DNA of 10,130 bases, from NCBI GenBank assembly GCA_946619805.1, contig CAMOMM010000015.1, positions 1-10,130 of the forward strand. Direction: 5' to 3'. Below are positions 1 to 7,144 of the stretch, piece after piece. Positions within the stretch are counted from its first letter, which is position 1, and every line of letters starts with the position of its first letter. The notes under the pieces are model-generated. The model was not told the origin of the DNA. It worked only from the letters and a program-made list of their open reading frames with translations, and made no database searches. Made by a program: the position numbers and the translations under genes. Origin of the DNA: an uncultured Bacillota bacterium. GTDB lineage: Bacteria; Bacillota_I; Bacilli_A; Erysipelotrichales; Erysipelotrichaceae.

Positions 1-512
1 TCGTATTCACTGTCTTCATTATCTCCCAGTCCCTTAACCATTTTCATGAAATGATGTTCATCCAGTCCACGGATCTGAGAGAACTGCGATTTGACGGCAA
101 CAACCGGCATTTCCTCAAACTGTGCCAGAACAATATAGTTTAGTCTTTTATCCAGACGGCGTACGGCATGGTAATCAAAGATGCCCAGCATCCCGATCTT
201 TTCCTTTTTATCCTCAATGTACTGACCGAAAAGCTCCATGGCATTTCCTGTTATTAAGAACACCGTTCCCTTTTCAATCAGTTCTATGATCCTTTCCTTA
301 TATGGTTTAAGTTTCTCCAGAACCAGCAGTTGTTTCGGTTCACTCAAGGATCCCATGCAGATCAGATCAACATCTTCATTAACAAACCACGGTGTTTCAT
401 CCAGTGCCGTTTCTCTGAAAACAGCATCATTACAGCACTGCCTGAACAGAAGCATGTTGCCGCCATCACCGTACAGGGTGGTCACTTCAGGATACAGAAT
501 TTCCCGCTTCAT
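1..512 (-). CDS. GatD-like glutamine amidotransferase domain protein lacking the nucleophilic Cys (3' part outside window)
   Basis: The first 170 codons are visible; the stop lies beyond the window edge. The ATG (512-510) comes one base after the TAG of the MurT-like gene, so translation is probably coupled. The protein resembles GatD, the class I amidotransferase subunit that supplies ammonia to MurT for amidating D-Glu of lipid II. Recognisable parts are LYGDGGN near residue 13 (GatD: LYSDIGN), GSLSEPKQ near 56 (GatD: GGGSDREQ), LGIFDY near 110 and GLGDNED near 161 (GatD: GYGNNDED). At the nucleophile elbow, where S. aureus GatD reads ICGGYQFLG, this protein reads TGNAMELFG (residues about 89-97), so Cys94 aligns with Gly. 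There is no Cys nearby, and GGA differs from either Cys codon by two bases. The FENHGG motif is also gone. The region of His189 is outside the window. Membership of the GatD-like group is fairly sure; glutaminase activity is unlikely. Confidence 0.8.
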   Translation of the reverse strand, partial: MKREILYPEVTTLYGDGGNMLLFRQCCNDAVFRETALDETPWFVNEDVDLICMGSLSEPKQLLVLEKLKPYKERIIELIEKGTVFLITGNAMELFGQYIEDKKEKIGMLGIFDYHAVRRLDKRLNYIVLAQFEEMPVVAVKSQFSQIRGLDEHHFMKMVKGLGDNEDSEY

Positions 513-513
513 T

Positions 514-1884
514 CTACGCACCCCTTTCCATAACATTCTCTCTGATGACGTCAATGATATGGTCTCTCATCGCAATGGAGTAAGTTACGTCATGGAGAAT
601 GATATATTTGTCCACATCATTAAAGCTGATCAGCGGATCGATTTCTTCGATTTTTTCCGCAATCGCTATTCTTTCCGGTTTTACCCCGGCCAATAACATT
701 CTTATCTTATGTTCCCTGCATCTCTGCCCGATCACGATTATGTGCTTTATCGAATCATCATTCAGGAACTGATAATCCGTACTGTAGAGATAAGGGGTCG
801 CTTCAATGCGGTAATCTTCCTTTACCAGTTCATCATATAACATGATGACTGCTTTATTACCCGGCTCCCTGCCGGCATATTCCATGGTCGTGCTCATGGC
901 TGTCGGATTCTGCCGCTTGCTGCAGAGATCATGGATCTGTACACCGTTTATCTCAACTGTTCTGTCGCGGTTTTCCGGTAATTTTGCCTGTTTCAGCAGA
1001 CCGGCTATCTGCTCAGGCTGATATCCCAGCTGTCTGAACAGAGTTATGACTGCCGTTTCGTTGTATACATTGAACAGCGCATTACTTAGAACAGGGTATT
1101 CGTTTTTCTGCTTTCCTTCCCGGACAACCAGGGAGTTCTCTCTGATTTCCTCAACAAAAACGTTTCTTTCAGGAGATCTGTATCCGCACTTCGGACAGTA
1201 GAATTCTCCGAAATGACGGTAATTTCTGTATTTGTATACCGGTGTGCCCCCGCATTTCGGACAGACCGGGAAATCATTGGTCAGGTAATGCTGATCCTTC
1301 TGTCCCTGATCGGCTATTCCGAAGAATACTCTCTTACTGTTTTCTCCAATACCGCAGCAGATCGGGTCATCCCCGTTGATGATCAGAACGGTGTCTTTGT
1401 ATCTGTCGCATCCTTCAATGATGCGCTGGGAAACATAGTCCGGATTGCCATTGCGGTGCAGGGAATCCGTAGCCAGATTATTGATGATCAGATACTGAGG
1501 CTTTACCATTTCCAGCATGTAGGCAATGGTTATCTCATCCATTTCCACTACTGCCACATCCTTGGTGGTTCTGTTGAAAATGTCTGTTGCACCTAAGAAC
1601 AGACGGGCATAACCGGCATTGTCATTAGCTCCCCAGCTGTTATAAGCCACACTGTATCCCTGAGCTTCAAACATGTCGGCAATTATCTTGGTAATGGAGG
1701 TCTTTCCATTGGTACCTGTTACTGCCACCACGATTTTCGGTTTGGCAACATACCTTACAAAGTCAAAAAAGAGTCGCATGGACCGCATGCCCGGTCTGTC
1801 ATCATTGACTCTTCCTTTTCTTATGTAGTACCACAGTACCAGCTTCCCAGCCCACAGGCTGAGGAAAAACCTGAGTTTCTTCAT
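514..1884 (-). CDS. MurT-like Mur ligase (DUF1727-type C-terminal domain), divergent
   Basis: This 456-residue protein has the layout of MurT, the ATP-dependent Mur ligase subunit that pairs with GatD to convert lipid II D-glutamate to D-isoglutamine. Visible features are a hydrophobic basic N-terminus (5-22), the P-loop GTNGKT (57-62), EMDE (115-118; MurT EIDE), NGDDP (170-174), and a four-Cys zinc ribbon inserted in the middle domain (C208, C211, C230, C233), which is a MurT hallmark. The C-terminal domain contains NPTA (326-329) where MurT has NPAG, and IIVIGQR (382-388). The Asp that S. aureus MurT contributes to the GatD triad (D349 in RDTSWIYD) aligns with Ala362 in EATPYLYS, anchored without gaps from the downstream IIV strand, although there is a short insertion just before it. 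Spacing to the upstream gene is 16 bases, with GAAAGG as Shine-Dalgarno. ATP binding looks intact; canonical glutamine-dependent amidation is doubtful. Confidence 0.85.
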   Translation of the reverse strand: MKKLRFFLSLWAGKLVLWYYIRKGRVNDDRPGMRSMRLFFDFVRYVAKPKIVVAVTGTNGKTSITKIIADMFEAQGYSVAYNSWGANDNAGYARLFLGATDIFNRTTKDVAVVEMDEITIAYMLEMVKPQYLIINNLATDSLHRNGNPDYVSQRIIEGCDRYKDTVLIINGDDPICCGIGENSKRVFFGIADQGQKDQHYLTNDFPVCPKCGGTPVYKYRNYRHFGEFYCPKCGYRSPERNVFVEEIRENSLVVREGKQKNEYPVLSNALFNVYNETAVITLFRQLGYQPEQIAGLLKQAKLPENRDRTVEINGVQIHDLCSKRQNPTAMSTTMEYAGREPGNKAVIMLYDELVKEDYRIEATPYLYSTDYQFLNDDSIKHIIVIGQRCREHKIRMLLAGVKPERIAIAEKIEEIDPLISFNDVDKYIILHDVTYSIAMRDHIIDVIRENVMERGA

Positions 1885-1900
1885 TCAGAAACCTTTCAGC

Positions 1901-2239
1901 CTATCCGACGATGTCTACATCGATCGGCTTATCCATTTCCTTTTCTCTCTTGGCGGCTGCTTCCGCTTCCTTCTTCCGCTCAATGTCAGCGATCTTTTTC
2001 TGCAGCTCAGCTACCTTGCGTTCATTTTCTTCCTTGATCTTTTTGTTTTTCTCTCTGTTCTTCTTGGCTTCATGGAATTCAAAGGTGACCAGCAGAACAA
2101 ACAGAATGATCATGACGATCAGAATAGCTGTGATTTTCATCGGTACTCTGACTGTCGCATTGAGCTGAATGACAAAGATCAGTTCAATTACAGATAAGGC
2201 AAACAGAGCTACTTCCATCAGAATCTGTAAGAATTTCAT
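1901..2239 (-). CDS. Small membrane protein with two TM helices and a charged coiled-coil tail
   Basis: I do not recognise this 112-residue protein. It starts with a short N-terminus and a hydrophobic helix (about 3-25), then a short loop containing one Arg and a second helix (about 33-54). A very charged Lys/Glu-rich segment follows (about 55-103), with alanine and leucine spacing typical of a coiled coil, and the tail ends in IDVDIVG. The two helices form a hairpin; I infer that both termini, including the coiled coil, face the cytoplasm because the tail is so Lys-rich. The start is well supported by a near-perfect Shine-Dalgarno. It sits 15 bases after mutS and 16 bases before the MurT-like gene, so it is probably cotranscribed with both. 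A scaffold or partner for the cell-wall pair is possible, but nothing in the sequence shows it. The coding call is fairly sure; the function is unknown. Confidence 0.8.
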   Translation of the reverse strand: MKFLQILMEVALFALSVIELIFVIQLNATVRVPMKITAILIVMIILFVLLVTFEFHEAKKNREKNKKIKEENERKVAELQKKIADIERKKEAEAAAKREKEMDKPIDVDIVG

Positions 2240-2245
2240 GTTTCA

Positions 2246-2253
2246 CACCTCCT
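2246..2253 (-). promoter_or_regulatory. Strong Shine-Dalgarno of the small coiled-coil membrane protein
   Basis: On the minus strand this reads AGGAGGTG, six bases before the ATG at 2239. It is the strongest ribosome binding site in the minus-strand operon and supports this short gene as real. It lies immediately after the mutS stop codon. Confidence 0.8.
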
Positions 2254-2254
2254 G

Positions 2255-4768
2255 TTATTTAGTGTTTTTCTTTTTGAGCATGTCAACAAACTGCAGGGCC
2301 TCGATCGGCGTCATGTTATCAGGCTGTACCTGATTCAGCAGTTCTTCTATTTCCTTTAGATGCTTTGGAACCGTTTCGACCATAACCATCTGGGTCTGGT
2401 CATTACGGTGTTTCTTGCTTTCTTCAAAAACCTTCAGCAGTTCCCCGGCACGGTCTATTACCGGCTGAGGTAACTTAGCCAGGGAAGCCACGTGGATACC
2501 GTAGGACTTATTGGCCCTGCCGTCCTTTACCTTATAAAGGAAAGTGATCTTATCATCTTCTTCATAAACATCAACGTGCTTGTTTCTGATCCCGTTCATG
2601 CTGTTCTCCAGTGAAGTCAGTTCATGATAGTGGGTAGAGAACATGGTTTTGGCACCGATGGTGACATCTATGAATTCCAGCATGCTCTGAGCCAGAGCCA
2701 TGCCATCATAAGTAGAAGTTCCTCTGCCTATTTCGTCAAAGATGATCAGTGAATCCCTGGTGGCATTCTTCAGAGCATTATTGGCTTCCGTCATTTCAAC
2801 CATGAAAGTTGACTGACCGGCCAGAATGTCATCAGTTGAGCCTATTCTGGTATATATGGCATCAAATATCGGCAGGCTGGCTTTCCTGGCCGGGACATAG
2901 CATCCCATCTGTGCCAGTATGACCAGCAATGCGCATTGTCTCATGTAAGTACTCTTACCGCCCATGTTAGGTCCGGTAATGATCTGGATCGGATAACGGT
3001 CATCCATGTGGATGTCATTAGGTACATATTGAGTCGTACCCACTTTTTCCAGAATAGGATGCCTTCCTTCCTTTATGTCAAGTACTCTGTCATCATTGAA
3101 TGTCGGCCTGATATAGCCGTTATTGCTGCTGACCTCACTTAACGCAAAGTTGGCATCAATGACAGCCAGAGCAATTGCCAGTTTCTGCAGGGAAGCAAGA
3201 TATCCCTTAATAAAGGCTATAAGTTCATCAAACAGTTCGCTTTCCAGTCTGATGGCTCTTTCTTCAGCATGCAGAATGGCATCTTCCTTCTCCTTCAGCT
3301 GCTCGGTAATGTATCTTTCCCCGGTTGTAAGGGTCTGCTTGCGCTGATAGCCCCATTCTTCCTTAACCTGGGAAACCATTCCCTTTGACACTTCGATATA
3401 ATAGCCGAAAACCTTGTTATAACCGACCTTAAGTGTCTTGATGCCGGTTCTTTCTCTTTCGCTCTGCTCCAGGGAAACGATCCATTTCTGCCCGTCTTTC
3501 TGAGCGTTACGCAGTTCGTCAAGCTGTTCATTATAGCCGTCACAGAAGATACCGCCCTGATGAGTAGAGATCGGAGGATCTTCAACAATGCAGTTCTGCA
3601 GTTTTTCCCTTAACTCATCACAGGCATCAAGTTCATCGTATTCAGGATAAACCCCGGCCTTTCTGATCAGTCTGAGTATTTCCGGAACAGCGTCCAGTGT
3701 CTTCTGCAGTCGCAGGATATCTCTTCCGTTGGCGTTGCCATAGGAGACGCGGGCAATCAGTCTCTCCAGATCATATAATTCACTGAGTTTTTCCTTCAGG
3801 TCTTCTCTTTCAATGTAATGTTTCTTCAGGTACCCGATCATATCCAGTCTCTGCGTGATCCTGCCCAGATCTCTTAACGGTTTCTGTACCCATTTCTTTA
3901 ACTGTCTGGAACCTGCGGCACTGCGGCATTTATCCAGAAAACTCCATAAGGTTATGGCTTTACTGTTGGTACGGCTGGCATCAGTAAGTTCCAGATTCTG
4001 CATGGTGGAATAATCCATCGTCATGTAGCTCAGACTGTCTTCCAGATCAAAGCGGTCAATGTACTGCATACCTCTTTTCTGGGTTGCTTCCAGATAGTTA
4101 AGCAGACGGCCGATGGCCTTTAACAGATGGACATCTTCAATATGTTCATACAGATGCCTGTAATCAGGCAGCAGGGCAGTATCGTCACAGACAGATACCG
4201 TGACAAAGTTCTTTATTGAAGCTGCCTTGAAATCTGCGGCAGTTACCACTTCTCTGATATCATTGGCCAGGATGGTCTGCTTCAGCAGATTTATGTCATG
4301 CCCTATATCAAGCAGACGGCTTTCCCCGGTCGTTATTTCCGTTATGGCCAGACTGTAGCCGTAATCATAATCGCATAAGGCGGCCAGATAGTTATTGGCC
4401 TTTTCGTCCATGATCTCATCAATGGCCGTACCCGGGGTTACTACCCTTATTACATCTCTTTTGACAATGACGCCTTCCTTATTGGCCGGATCCTCCAGCT
4501 GTTCCACGATCGCCACTTTATAGCCTTTGGCGATCAGTCGCTGAATATAGCTTTTAACGGCGTGATGAGGAACCCCGCACATAGGGACTCTTTCTTCCAC
4601 ACCGGCATTTCTTCCGGTAAGTACAAGATCAAGTTCATGGGCTGCAGTTTTGGCATCCTCAAAGAACATTTCATAGAAATCCCCCAGACGATAAAAGACA
4701 AGCGTATCAGGATACGCTTTCTTTATTTCCAGGTAATGTGTCATCATCGGGGTATACTGTGTTGTCAT
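2255..4768 (-). CDS. mutS: DNA mismatch repair protein MutS
   Basis: MutS recognises mismatches and small loops in newly replicated DNA and, driven by ATP, recruits MutL. The 837 residues are close to the usual length (853 in E. coli). The N-terminal mismatch-binding domain has the Phe-x-Glu reader in GDFYEMF (F31, E33). The C-terminal ABC-type ATPase has Walker A GPNMGGKST (599-607), the signature GQSTFMVEMTEA, Walker B IIFDE (D678, E679) followed by IGRGTSTYDG, and the STHYHEL switch near residue 710. IDRAGELL and a final MTPIEAL segment complete the family pattern. The ATG is four bases after the stop of the upstream PTS-like gene, and the Shine-Dalgarno is weak (GAAG), so translational coupling is likely. 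No mutL follows: the next genes are a small membrane protein and a MurT-like gene, unlike the common mutS-mutL order. All catalytic motifs look intact. Confidence 0.98.
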   Translation of the reverse strand: MTTQYTPMMTHYLEIKKAYPDTLVFYRLGDFYEMFFEDAKTAAHELDLVLTGRNAGVEERVPMCGVPHHAVKSYIQRLIAKGYKVAIVEQLEDPANKEGVIVKRDVIRVVTPGTAIDEIMDEKANNYLAALCDYDYGYSLAITEITTGESRLLDIGHDINLLKQTILANDIREVVTAADFKAASIKNFVTVSVCDDTALLPDYRHLYEHIEDVHLLKAIGRLLNYLEATQKRGMQYIDRFDLEDSLSYMTMDYSTMQNLELTDASRTNSKAITLWSFLDKCRSAAGSRQLKKWVQKPLRDLGRITQRLDMIGYLKKHYIEREDLKEKLSELYDLERLIARVSYGNANGRDILRLQKTLDAVPEILRLIRKAGVYPEYDELDACDELREKLQNCIVEDPPISTHQGGIFCDGYNEQLDELRNAQKDGQKWIVSLEQSERERTGIKTLKVGYNKVFGYYIEVSKGMVSQVKEEWGYQRKQTLTTGERYITEQLKEKEDAILHAEERAIRLESELFDELIAFIKGYLASLQKLAIALAVIDANFALSEVSSNNGYIRPTFNDDRVLDIKEGRHPILEKVGTTQYVPNDIHMDDRYPIQIITGPNMGGKSTYMRQCALLVILAQMGCYVPARKASLPIFDAIYTRIGSTDDILAGQSTFMVEMTEANNALKNATRDSLIIFDEIGRGTSTYDGMALAQSMLEFIDVTIGAKTMFSTHYHELTSLENSMNGIRNKHVDVYEEDDKITFLYKVKDGRANKSYGIHVASLAKLPQPVIDRAGELLKVFEESKKHRNDQTQMVMVETVPKHLKEIEELLNQVQPDNMTPIEALQFVDMLKKKNTK

Positions 4769-4772
4769 TTTT

Positions 4773-6296
4773 TTACTTCGCTTCTAAATACTTCTTTACT
4801 CCATTGTATTCCCTTATTTCTTTCTTAAGCTTGCGGGCTATTCTTACACTGCCCGGGCCAAAGAAAAGACGGTGATAGTAGAACGACTCTGTCACCTTAA
4901 AGGCTCCTAAATCAATTAACGGCTGTGCCTTGATACGTGAGATATCATAAACAGCTACCGACATGCTTAACGGTGAACCATCTGCAATTCTGAGATTGCC
5001 GATACCGCCCAGAGCCTTGATAAGCTCTTTGCGGTTTCTGTCTCCTTCTTTTCCTTCCAGGAAATCAATGGCCAGTACGCCATAGTATAACCAGACAAAG
5101 GCAAAGTAAACAACGGCATATCCTGCTCCTATCAGCAGAATGTTCTTCAGACTGTTGGCACTGAGCATGCCGCTCATTTTAATAAATTCAACGATGGTCC
5201 CAGGAATCGCAAAGGCCAGAGCCCCGTTATAGAAATATCCCAGATAGATCTCCAGAATGGCGAATACCATGTACAGTGAACTTGACAGCAGGATATGGAT
5301 CACCAGCAGTAACGGTGAAATAAACAGCAGAAGGATCTGTACGGGAACCAGACTGCTGGAAGTCATTGATACCGCAATGGCAACTATGGTCAGCCCCAGA
5401 TATCTTCTTCTTTCAATCTTGCTGGAGAACTGGCAGTAAATGCCTATCAGCAAGGCAGGAATGATGAATATATTAATGATGTAATAAGGAGTAATATACT
5501 TACCTACACCAAGTTCAACCATTCCCCTGGTAAGCTGAGCAGTCCAGACTCCGACATCGCCCATGTGTACAGTCCCTGTGCCATCCATCCAGTTTCCGCC
5601 GAAATTCCCGATCCAGAAACCGTTATGCAGTACATCTTCCAGGCCAAACAGCTCCAGAACTCTTTCGATCAGTCCATATACATAAAGTGCACCTGGATTG
5701 GCTGAGTTGTGTGATATGAAAGTCATGATCCTGGTCAGTCCGTTTACCGCAAATGGGAATACCAGAGAAATGGCGATCCCTGCGGCAATGGTTGCCAGGG
5801 CACTGGTGATCAGAAACCAGCTGTCATTGTCTATGAAAGTCAGAATTCCATAGTTAAATCTCTGTCTTGAAAGACGGTAGGTAAATATAACGATGAATAT
5901 GACGATGACACTGGCAACAAAACCCATGTTCAGCGGCCGGCGACTGCTGCCTTCGACACCTCTTAATAAACCGGTACCAAGACTGGTGTAATAACAGCTG
6001 TCAAAATCCTGTCTGGCCATGAACATGGTGACCAGATGAATAAGACCGTAACTGATTACGGCTCCTACAACCGGAATACTGTCCTCGTGGATCTTTCCTA
6101 TGATACTGATTGTTACCAGCAATGGGAAAAGGGTCTTTACCAGACCTCCCGCATACTGAAAAGCCACTAATATCGTCGCAAGGATTTCATTAGTGGACGT
6201 AAAGATATTAGGAATCGCCAGCAGAATCATGGCTATCAGGTACATTACTAACGGCCCTTTAATGCTTTCGTAAGTTGAATACCATATTTTCTTCAT
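4773..6296 (-). CDS. PTS EIIC-EIIB-like membrane protein of the glucose family with degenerate active sites
   Basis: This 507-residue protein has about ten hydrophobic segments between residues 15 and 410, then a soluble domain (about 420-507). The membrane part follows the glucose/maltose EIIC pattern, for example GALYVYGLIERVLELFGL (202-219) and ISPLLLVIHILL (326-337). The tail follows EIIB: ELIKALGG (424-431), GAFKV, and FFGPGSVRIARKLKKEI (478-494). The residues that define a working PTS permease are missing. The EIIB phosphocysteine motif (DACITRLR) reads DGSPLSMS, giving Ser441 for Cys. The EIIC GITEPIEF motif reads SSLVPVQI (314-321). The His-His of GLHHVLN reads Glu220-Asp221. A ribosome binding site (AAAGGA, six bases upstream) and an unbroken frame argue against decay. 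It cannot phosphorylate sugar by the known PTS route. It may be a PTS-independent transporter, a membrane sensor or a scaffold; the substrate is unknown. Confidence 0.8.
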   Translation of the reverse strand: MKKIWYSTYESIKGPLVMYLIAMILLAIPNIFTSTNEILATILVAFQYAGGLVKTLFPLLVTISIIGKIHEDSIPVVGAVISYGLIHLVTMFMARQDFDSCYYTSLGTGLLRGVEGSSRRPLNMGFVASVIVIFIVIFTYRLSRQRFNYGILTFIDNDSWFLITSALATIAAGIAISLVFPFAVNGLTRIMTFISHNSANPGALYVYGLIERVLELFGLEDVLHNGFWIGNFGGNWMDGTGTVHMGDVGVWTAQLTRGMVELGVGKYITPYYIINIFIIPALLIGIYCQFSSKIERRRYLGLTIVAIAVSMTSSSLVPVQILLLFISPLLLVIHILLSSSLYMVFAILEIYLGYFYNGALAFAIPGTIVEFIKMSGMLSANSLKNILLIGAGYAVVYFAFVWLYYGVLAIDFLEGKEGDRNRKELIKALGGIGNLRIADGSPLSMSVAVYDISRIKAQPLIDLGAFKVTESFYYHRLFFGPGSVRIARKLKKEIREYNGVKKYLEAK

Positions 6297-6308
6297 GCAG
6301 TATCCTTT

Positions 6309-7091
6309 CTAAAACAGATTGGAGAGATTCCTCATGAACTGCACCGGTTCATAATGTGCTATTCCAAATGTCACATCTGACAGAGAAACAGCAACCGTAT
6401 CTGCTCCTTTTAGATTAATCGCATATCGGTCAAAACACAAGAGCGATGTTTCAACGTAATTGCTTTTCATGACAATGGTGTTATTTCCACTCAACACCAG
6501 CGGTGCTCCCAGAGAACGGTAATGAGCATGGTGGATTCCTGCAACTTCAACCAGCTGCAGCACTTCCAGCCCTCTCTCGATGACCGCTCCTTTCAGGGCT
6601 CTGTTATAGGCTGTAGAACCGGCCTGTGAACTGACACTTAAGCCGGAACCGCGGAAGGTTTCCAGTTTTTCATCGTTGATGTAAACATCAATGGTTTGAG
6701 TCTTCAGCATGTTTTCCACTCTGATCTCATTGATGCCAAGATAGCTCTTACGGCCTTTCTCACTGATAACATCAGCCTGCAGCAGTCTTCTTCTTTCAAT
6801 TTCCGGTTCCTTATTCAATATGTCATCAATGAACCTGTCGAGCTGATCAACGGTATAATCAATGAAAAAACCAAGAGTACCGGTATTAATGCCAGCAAAG
6901 GCGACACTGTCCAGCTGGTTAATGTACTTGTGAACAGCTGTCAGAAAAGCCCCGTCGCCACCGACAACACAGACAATGTCCGGCTGTTTTTCCGAATAGC
7001 TCATTGCTCCGTTAAAAAGTCTTCTCTGGATGTCCTTGGCTATTAATAACGATTCTCTGTCGTCTCTGGCTACTATCGAAAACTTTTTCAT
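6309..7091 (-). CDS. nadK: NAD kinase (PpnK/NadK family)
   Basis: It phosphorylates the 2'-hydroxyl of the NAD adenosine ribose to make NADP, in the cytosol. With the ATG start the protein has 260 residues, usual for Bacillota. It shows VVGGDG (42-47) with the catalytic Asp46, GINTGTLGF (68-76), the NE pair (121-122) and the glycine-rich GSTAYN (158-163). I prefer the ATG at 7091 to the in-frame GTG at 7100 because the AGGA Shine-Dalgarno abuts the GTG (one base) but sits ten bases from the ATG. Two motifs are unusual: the family FRGDG reads FRGSG (Ser149), and the following VSTPTGSTAY reads VSSQAGSTAY; GG after YNKSL reads KG. It is the first gene of the minus-strand operon, 12 bases before the PTS-like gene, and is divergent from the CYTH gene. 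B. subtilis also has its NAD kinase gene (yjbN) near a CYTH gene (yjbK). Confidence 0.93.
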   Translation of the reverse strand: MKKFSIVARDDRESLLIAKDIQRRLFNGAMSYSEKQPDIVCVVGGDGAFLTAVHKYINQLDSVAFAGINTGTLGFFIDYTVDQLDRFIDDILNKEPEIERRRLLQADVISEKGRKSYLGINEIRVENMLKTQTIDVYINDEKLETFRGSGLSVSSQAGSTAYNRALKGAVIERGLEVLQLVEVAGIHHAHYRSLGAPLVLSGNNTIVMKSNYVETSLLCFDRYAINLKGADTVAVSLSDVTFGIAHYEPVQFMRNLSNLF

Positions 7092-7112
7092 TCTGTTCAC
7101 ATCCTGTATTAA
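7085..7112 (+). promoter_or_regulatory. Weak candidate promoter for the CYTH operon
   Basis: TTTTCA (7085-7090) and TATTAA (7107-7112), spaced by 16 bases, are the best -35/-10 pair I can find upstream of the plus-strand genes. Both are only four-of-six matches. The element overlaps the start of nadK and lies just beside the opposing -10 at 7115-7120, so the two promoters would compete for polymerase. Confidence 0.25.
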
Positions 7113-7114
7113 TT

Positions 7115-7123
7115 ATTGTACCA
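7115..7123 (-). promoter_or_regulatory. Extended -10 promoter of the nadK operon
   Basis: On the minus strand this reads TGGTACAAT, an extended -10 (TGn) with a five-of-six match to TATAAT. No good -35 is visible, which is common for extended -10 promoters. The predicted transcript would start near 7108, leaving a leader of only about 16 bases before the ATG at 7091 that still includes the AGGA site. Confidence 0.55.
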
Positions 7124-7144
7124 TAACTGTGTGAGGTTTAACAT

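Noticed and set aside
238..696. 152-codon open frame on the plus strand
   Set aside because: It lies wholly antisense to the GatD-like and MurT-like genes, its translation shows no recognisable domain, and it has no convincing ribosome binding site.
1213..1596. 127-codon plus-strand open frame inside the MurT-like gene
   Set aside because: It is antisense to a well-supported gene with family motifs in the other strand; the composition is that of a shadow frame.
4562..4828. Plus-strand open frame spanning the junction between mutS and the PTS-like gene
   Set aside because: It is antisense to both confirmed genes, with no domain or ribosome binding site; the junction has only four non-coding bases.
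4773..6296. PTS-like gene as a pseudogene
   Set aside because: The frame is intact over 507 codons, has a good ribosome binding site, and the altered motifs lie within otherwise preserved segments, which points to repurposing.
7092..7100. Upstream GTG start for NAD kinase
   Set aside because: The Shine-Dalgarno AGGA would be only one base from the GTG; the ATG nine bases downstream has workable spacing.
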